Virus record (IMG/VR): IMGVR_UViG_3300008450_000166
Span: 1-36,578 of that record
Direction: 5' to 3' (one strand)
Length of the DNA: 36,578 bases
Origin: a virus
The notes under the pieces are model-generated. The model was given only the letters and a program-made list of their open reading frames with translations, ran no database searches and had not been told where the DNA came from. Position numbers and translations under genes: made by a program. Below are positions 32,540 through 36,578 of this stretch, in pieces (within the stretch, counting starts at the first letter, position 1; each line of letters opens with the position of its first letter).

Positions 32540-33445
32540 ATGAAAGAAGAAACAACATCGAAGCAGGGAATCATTACAGCCCCTGACCAGACAGCAACCC
32601 ATGAGGTTGCTGTTTCTGGTGAAGGTAGTGAAAGCAAACTCATTTCAATGATTGACCCTGCAAAGATTATGCAATTCGGGTTGAGGTTGAAAGCCTACAT
32701 TCAACAGAACAAGTTAAGCGTAGAGATTAAAGGAAGGCACTATGCAATGACCGATGGATGGAAGTTCGCTGGCATGAACTTCGGCATTGTACCAATCGCA
32801 AGCAAGCCAATCAGAATAGAGCAACAGAATGAATTGCTTTATGTACTGAAGAAGAAAGTGGAAATGAATGGGCGGAACGGAAAGTACACTACACTCAAAG
32901 TGTTTATGTCAACCACGAACAAAACATTGTTTGAGGAAAACATGATGCTTGCAGATGAATACACAATCATTCCTTACTACGCTTACGAATGCTCATGTGA
33001 TTTGAAGTCAATCAATACTGGCAACATTATCGGGCAAGGTCATGCAGTATGCACTAACGCAGAATCTGGAAAGACCGATTTCGATATGTATGCAGTTGCA
33101 TCAATGTCGCAGACAAGGGCAATCGGCAAGGCTTACAGAAACCTTATTGGTTACATCATGAACGCTGCTGGATATGAAACAACAACAGCAGAGGAAGCAG
33201 ACGGCTCAATGAATAAAGAAACAAGCCACGCAACAACGCAAGCCACCACGCCAATCCAACCAGAGCAAGTCGTTACCATACTTGAATTGATTGAAAGATT
33301 GATGCCACACGCACTATCAGAAGAAACAAATCAAATCATTTCATCGATTAAAGAGAAAGTGCATACCTTCAGCAAAGAGCGCGGTGATATGTGCATTGAA
33401 TACCTCAACAAAGAAATCGCAAAAACAAAAACAGAACAACCATGA
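32540..33445 (+). CDS. putative single-strand annealing-type recombination protein
   Basis: 301 residues. Residues about 178-220 contain YAVASMSQTRAIGKAYRNLIGYIMNAAGYE and TAEE, a block that in phage proteins next to exonucleases is shared by annealing-protein-like families (SM-x-Q/V-TRA-x-GKA). The N-terminal 170 residues form a beta-rich domain (GRHYAMTDGWKFAGMNFGIVP). The C-terminal 75 residues are a linker and helical tail. A Cas4-like nuclease two genes downstream fits a recombination pair. The family label is tentative. Confidence 0.5.
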   Translation: MKEETTSKQGIITAPDQTATHEVAVSGEGSESKLISMIDPAKIMQFGLRLKAYIQQNKLSVEIKGRHYAMTDGWKFAGMNFGIVPIASKPIRIEQQNELLYVLKKKVEMNGRNGKYTTLKVFMSTTNKTLFEENMMLADEYTIIPYYAYECSCDLKSINTGNIIGQGHAVCTNAESGKTDFDMYAVASMSQTRAIGKAYRNLIGYIMNAAGYETTTAEEADGSMNKETSHATTQATTPIQPEQVVTILELIERLMPHALSEETNQIISSIKEKVHTFSKERGDMCIEYLNKEIAKTKTEQP

Positions 33446-33603
33446 CTGACGATTCAAAACAAGCACTTGCCGAACTCATTAGAATGAAGGAGCAAGCAAA
33501 ACAAATCGTAATTCAGTACGAAAATTTAGTAAAGTTGCTGCAAGAATTAATTGAAGCAAAGGACAGAGAGGTTGAAAGGAAAGGAGGTCAAGATGTATCG
33601 TAA
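33442..33603 (+). CDS. 53-residue coiled-coil protein
   Basis: Starts at ATG 33442 inside the previous stop (ATGA) and stops at TAA 33601-33603, overlapping the next gene. The product is almost entirely one amphipathic helix (LIRMKEQAKQIVIQYENL, then LLQELIEAKDREVERK). The Shine-Dalgarno of the following gene lies in its last codons. Probably a small accessory protein coupled to the annealing protein; no family recognised. Confidence 0.7.
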   Translation: MTDDSKQALAELIRMKEQAKQIVIQYENLVKLLQELIEAKDREVERKGGQDVS

Positions 33604-33877
33604 CCTTTATGCAGTACAATGTGAACGCGGTGTAATGATTCAACCTGCTTGTTTCTATCGTTACAGAGAGGCAAGAGAATACATCCGCAATGTTCACCCA
33701 AGCGCATTGTCATATCCAGAGGCTGCATGGGATTACATTAGCATAATTAGAATCCCAATACAGACAACATTCATTGACCATCTTTGCTTTCCTTTGCACG
33801 GAAAAGAATACACGGAGTTCATGGAGAAACACAAACACAGAATTGATTTATCATTTAAACGAAGGTACATTCTATGA
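33593..33877 (+). CDS. small hypothetical protein, strong RBS
   Basis: 94 residues from ATG 33593, chosen because AAAGGAGGTC lies about five bases upstream, one of few clear Shine-Dalgarno sequences here; the longer frame from 33551 would translate through it. Basic, aromatic-rich (AVQCERGVMIQPACFYRYREAREYIRNV), two Cys. It overlaps the Cas4-like gene by ATGA. Function unknown, probably DNA-processing accessory. Confidence 0.7.
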   Translation: MYRNLYAVQCERGVMIQPACFYRYREAREYIRNVHPSALSYPEAAWDYISIIRIPIQTTFIDHLCFPLHGKEYTEFMEKHKHRIDLSFKRRYIL

Positions 33878-34668
33878 AATACACAAAAACAATTTCACAA
33901 TCATTACTGAAAGCCTACATCGAATATGCGATGGGATATGAATGCGGATTGCTGTTTGATGCAAAGTACATCAAGAAATCAGTCAAGGACGAACCGAGCG
34001 AAGCGATGTTGCTCGGAAAATATTTTGAGTACCGCGCGACTGGTTATGTGAACGAAGGTGAAGAGCCACCACAACCACAATTGAAGAAGGACGGATTGCC
34101 TAAAGCAGAATACGCAAGAGCAGAATCGCAAGCAATGAACTTCATTGAGCATTGCGAGGAACTCGGCATTGAGATTCTGGAGGTAGGCAAGAGAGTTGAA
34201 AAGGATGGATGCTCGCTTATTGTTGACATCATTGCATTGTACAAAGGGCGCGAAATCATAATTGACTTGAAGTATAGCGGTAAACTATACGACAAGTGGG
34301 ATGATAGTGGCTGGGCGTTGGATGGCTTTGAATATAAGATGAAGCACCACATTCAGCCAATGCACTATCAGTTTATGCTCGGATTGCCTTTCTATTATTT
34401 TGTATTCAGTTCGCAGAACGATGTGGATGCAGAGTTCTTTGAAGTCGTGATGCCACAACCAGAAACGAATGAAGTACACGCGCAAAGGATTGAAAACATC
34501 CGCGAGCGCATTGGTATGGAAATGGCGACTGGTTTCATTCCGCGACCATCGTACAAGCGTTGTATGGATTGCCCTATCTTTAATGATTGCCAACACGCAA
34601 TCAAAGCACCCGAACCAAAAGCAGTAACAATCACACCACAATACAACCAAATACTTGACAGCCTATGA
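33874..34668 (+). CDS. Cas4-like PD-(D/E)XK nuclease with Fe-S cysteines
   Basis: 264 residues. Nuclease motifs: GKYFEYRATG (48-57), VDII (117-120, D118), IIDLKYSG (129-136, D131 and K133) and QPMHYQFM (161-168). Four cysteines, C24 and C230, C233, C239 (CMDCPIFNDC), match the N-terminal plus C-terminal [4Fe-4S] layout of Cas4/AddB-type exonucleases. Likely a 5'-3' DNA exonuclease acting with the annealing protein in recombination-dependent replication. Overlaps both neighbours by four bases. Confidence 0.85.
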   Translation: MKYTKTISQSLLKAYIEYAMGYECGLLFDAKYIKKSVKDEPSEAMLLGKYFEYRATGYVNEGEEPPQPQLKKDGLPKAEYARAESQAMNFIEHCEELGIEILEVGKRVEKDGCSLIVDIIALYKGREIIIDLKYSGKLYDKWDDSGWALDGFEYKMKHHIQPMHYQFMLGLPFYYFVFSSQNDVDAEFFEVVMPQPETNEVHAQRIENIRERIGMEMATGFIPRPSYKRCMDCPIFNDCQHAIKAPEPKAVTITPQYNQILDSL

Positions 34669-35459
34669 AAGCAAAACCAAAGATGACGGTCACAGATGCA
34701 ATCATCTACACTCCGTTCAAAGATTACAGAACCGATATTGATTACAAAGAACTGACATCCGATTACAAGTACGCAGACCATTTTGAGTTCGCGTGGATTC
34801 AGTTGTTGTTGTATGGTATTGAAAACAATGGAGTGATAAAGATGCAAGGCATTGCAGACCGAGTCACATTGCCAGCACTTACGATTGGAGTTACATTGAT
34901 TCAAAATAGACTAATCGGTGTTGAATTATTCCAGATTGAAGGCTTGCCCGATGGACACTATTACAGCCTTTATGTGAATGCGTTTCTGGAAAAGAGGCAC
35001 AAGAGAATGAACGCTGTAAGAAATGCAGCACACTCACGATGGTCGGAAGGGAAGAAAGAAAAGCCGAAGAAGGAAAGAAAGCCGAAGAAGGAAAAGGTAA
35101 AGCAAGCAACAGAAGAGCCGAAGCCAGTAATTGTAAAAAAGAAAACTGATTCCGACATTGCAGTTGCGTTGCTCCGCGAAGCCTTCGCAGATGATACACT
35201 TTACCAAACATCATTGGAGTGGCTCAATGTAAGGAAAGCGAAGCGAGTGCCGAACACAGAAGGAGCAATACAAAGGCTCATTAAGCGCATCCAGATATTG
35301 AGTAACTCAAATCCGCAAGTTGCTGTCGCTATTCTGGACAAGTCAATACGAAGCGGATGGGCTGATGTGTTCCCTTTGAATGAGAAAACATTGTTAATGC
35401 AAAACACCACATACCAAGACATCTATGAACAACTCAAACAAAAGTATCAGCAAGGTTGA
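34665..35459 (+). CDS. replication-initiator-like protein (phage replisome organiser/DnaD-like)
   Basis: 264 residues. Residues 1-115 form a predicted winged-helix region (HFEFAWIQLLLYGIENNGVIKM, then NRLIGVELFQI), followed by a Lys-rich linker with repeats EKPKKERKPKKEKVK (about 125-145) encoded by imperfect DNA repeats near 35059-35100, and a helical C-terminal domain (about 160-264). Winged helix, linker and helical domain is the plan of DnaD-like phage initiators. No helicase or polymerase is encoded, so it probably recruits host replication proteins. Confidence 0.6.
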   Translation: MKAKPKMTVTDAIIYTPFKDYRTDIDYKELTSDYKYADHFEFAWIQLLLYGIENNGVIKMQGIADRVTLPALTIGVTLIQNRLIGVELFQIEGLPDGHYYSLYVNAFLEKRHKRMNAVRNAAHSRWSEGKKEKPKKERKPKKEKVKQATEEPKPVIVKKKTDSDIAVALLREAFADDTLYQTSLEWLNVRKAKRVPNTEGAIQRLIKRIQILSNSNPQVAVAILDKSIRSGWADVFPLNEKTLLMQNTTYQDIYEQLKQKYQQG

Positions 35460-36123
35460 TGATTCAGCCGAAAAAGGCATAGCCTCAATTGAACTTGCGT
35501 TGTTAGGTGTGGCAAAGACATCGGGCATAAGAACACCGCCCGATGTTGCCACACTCAATGAACTCGCACGATTCATCATTCGTTACTTCGGTAAACTAAA
35601 CATGACCGAAATCAAAGACGCATTTGATTATGCAATTGCAAACGGAGTTGAGCATTACGGACAGATGGATAAAACATTTGTTGCTCGTGCGCTTAACTCA
35701 TGGAAAGCAAACCAGCCAGTCAAGAGCGTTGCATTGCAGATTGAGGAAGGCATTACAAATCCGCGCGGAGGAAAGGAGTCATACCTTGCTTTGCTTACAT
35801 TCAGAAACGAACACGGAACATTCCCTTTCGTTTGGGATTGGAGCAAGGCATGGGAGTATATGAAGGAAAATGATTTGATTCCTTTTGATAAGGAGTACAA
35901 GAACAATCTTCACATGAAGGTTATCGCACGACAGAAAGCAGAGATACTGCTCAACACAAACGCAAGCGAGATAACAATTAAGAAAATGATTCAAGATACC
36001 AATGCTGGTTCTGAATCAGTAATCCAACAAACAATCAAAGAAATCGTAAAGGAGGCGATAATAGCAAATGAAAAAAGCAACAATCAAACAATTGATGGTG
36101 ATGCGGAACAGACGGCTGTATGA
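35425..36123 (+). CDS. helical hypothetical, possible replication accessory
   Basis: 232 residues, overlapping the initiator-like gene by 35 bases. The middle (MTEIKDAFDYAIANGVEHYGQMDKTFVARALNSWKANQ, about 60-95) resembles the small helical domain of phage replication accessory proteins that follow initiators, but I cannot name a family. The C-terminal 60 residues form an acidic helix (TIKEIVKEAIIANEK). Could act as a helicase loader or a partner of the initiator; no Walker motifs were seen. Confidence 0.6.
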   Translation: MNNSNKSISKVDDSAEKGIASIELALLGVAKTSGIRTPPDVATLNELARFIIRYFGKLNMTEIKDAFDYAIANGVEHYGQMDKTFVARALNSWKANQPVKSVALQIEEGITNPRGGKESYLALLTFRNEHGTFPFVWDWSKAWEYMKENDLIPFDKEYKNNLHMKVIARQKAEILLNTNASEITIKKMIQDTNAGSESVIQQTIKEIVKEAIIANEKSNNQTIDGDAEQTAV

Positions 36124-36322
36124 ACTCGCAAGGTATCTGAACAGAACAATTGCAACCACACGCGGATATGTACGCAATCCAGAGCGCATGAATATTGCCA
36201 CGATTAACCTGATGGAACAATTCTTTCAAACACCGAAAGGGCTTGTTGGTCAGATTGCACAAGGCATCATTTCAAGCGAGGAACTGATAAGTGTTATTGA
36301 ACTACAAAAACAAGAACAATGA
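36068..36322 (+). CDS. small HTH-like regulator
   Basis: 84 residues, basic and helical. RRLYELARYLNRTIATTRGYVRNPERMN reads as a helix-turn-helix with the recognition helix around residues 24-36. It overlaps the previous gene by 56 bases and the next by four. An AAAGGAGG lies about 13 bases upstream, longer than optimal. Probably a transcription regulator of early genes. Confidence 0.6.
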   Translation: MKKATIKQLMVMRNRRLYELARYLNRTIATTRGYVRNPERMNIATINLMEQFFQTPKGLVGQIAQGIISSEELISVIELQKQEQ

Positions 36323-36549
36323 CTGAGCCGATTTACGAGATACATGAAACTGGAAGCAGTCATGTAATTGTCAGGGATGATGCAATGAAGGTGATTGAAT
36401 ACATCCGCATTCAGTATGGATGCTCACTTGTTACTGCGCTTGAAAGCAGAGGCGTGATGGTTACAATGACCGATGCAACTGGAAGGTATCTGCTTGTGAT
36501 TAAAGACGGACGCACACACTTTGAAAAACTACCCGATGCAAACGCATAA
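36319..36549 (+). CDS. small hypothetical protein, last complete gene
   Basis: 76 residues, alpha/beta, no TM. Contains an RDDAMKVIEYIRIQYGCSLV helix and a C-terminal beta pair ending FEKLPDANA. The last codons form a perfect ATGCAAACGCAT word (36536-36547) that also holds the start of the frame running across the window ends. No family recognised. Confidence 0.6.
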   Translation: MTEPIYEIHETGSSHVIVRDDAMKVIEYIRIQYGCSLVTALESRGVMVTMTDATGRYLLVIKDGRTHFEKLPDANA

Positions 36550-36578
36550 ACCACTAAACAGACCCGATGTTTGCTCCG
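36536..36578 (+). CDS. start of small ORF continuing across the window ends
   Basis: ATG 36536 begins MQTHKPLNRPDVCS and the frame is open to base 36578. Joined to base 1, codon by codon, it continues to the stop at 45-47, giving 29 residues. It overlaps the end of the previous gene by 14 bases. Family unknown. Confidence 0.4.
   Translation, partial: MQTHKPLNRPDVCS

Noticed and set aside
239-36262. Many minus-strand open frames of 60-170 codons
   Set aside because: All lie antisense to better-supported + strand genes, have Cys/Ser/Leu-rich unnatural compositions and no recognisable domains.
1-36578. tRNA genes, integrase, repressor or transposase
   Set aside because: No cloverleaf, tyrosine/serine recombinase motifs or IS ends were found by eye; a lytic lifestyle is more likely.

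Overview
The window reads as an essentially complete genome of a tailed (siphovirus-like) bacteriophage of a Bacteroidota host, about 36.6 kb, with every supported gene on the + strand. The host inference rests on promoter-like TAnnTTTG boxes (one with TTTG 19 bases upstream), A-rich leaders that mostly lack Shine-Dalgarno sequences, and signal peptides ending in the Bacteroidota-style 'AQ' junction. Joining base 36578 to base 1 keeps a small frame open across the ends (start 36536, stop 45-47), so the molecule is probably circular or circularly permuted. No integrase, repressor, tRNA or CRISPR array was found.

Layout. (1) 111-1900: a Cys-rich small protein and a collagen/beta-helix tailspike with a signal peptide. 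(2) 1905-5617: a DNA hypermodification block with a DUF1508 protein, a ParB-like protein, a DpdA-like DNA transglycosylase, a fusion of a membrane hydrolase-like domain to a shortened QueC-like domain, then QueD, QueE and FolE. FolE, QueD and QueE make 7-carboxy-7-deazaguanine from GTP; the QueC-like enzyme may act on it, and DpdA would exchange guanine in DNA for the 7-deazaguanine base. (3) 5607-7274: terminase small and large subunits. (4) 7308-16673: tail module, including a tail chaperone pair joined by a probable -1 frameshift on a T9 run, two large tail-tip proteins, a 995-residue tape measure and a small HTH protein. (5) 16674-17327: non-coding region with an array of ATGCGTTTGCAT words, a foldable stretch and two terminators. 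(6) 17328-23278: ClpP-type protease/scaffold, signal-peptide protein, major capsid protein with a hydrophobic N-terminus, tail-tube-like protein, connector candidates and portal. (7) 23295-26693: fibre/appendage proteins, two with carbohydrate-binding-like modules. (8) 26705-28173: lysis cassette (TM/coiled-coil protein, DUF5675 candidate lysin, 57-residue holin-like protein, unimolecular spanin). (9) 28174-28791: non-coding region with a strong structured-RNA candidate and a long inverted repeat. (10) 28792-36549: early/replication region with a MoxR-type AAA+ ATPase and vWA-like partner, a putative annealing protein, a Cas4-like Fe-S nuclease, a replication-initiator-like protein and small regulators.

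The most novel-looking items are the hydrolase-QueC fusion inside a DpdA cluster with a ParB-like neighbour, all in an AT-rich patch; the structured RNA at about 28358-28530; the genome-wide ATGC-GTTT-GCAT word; and the hydrophobic or signal-peptide N-termini on virion proteins.
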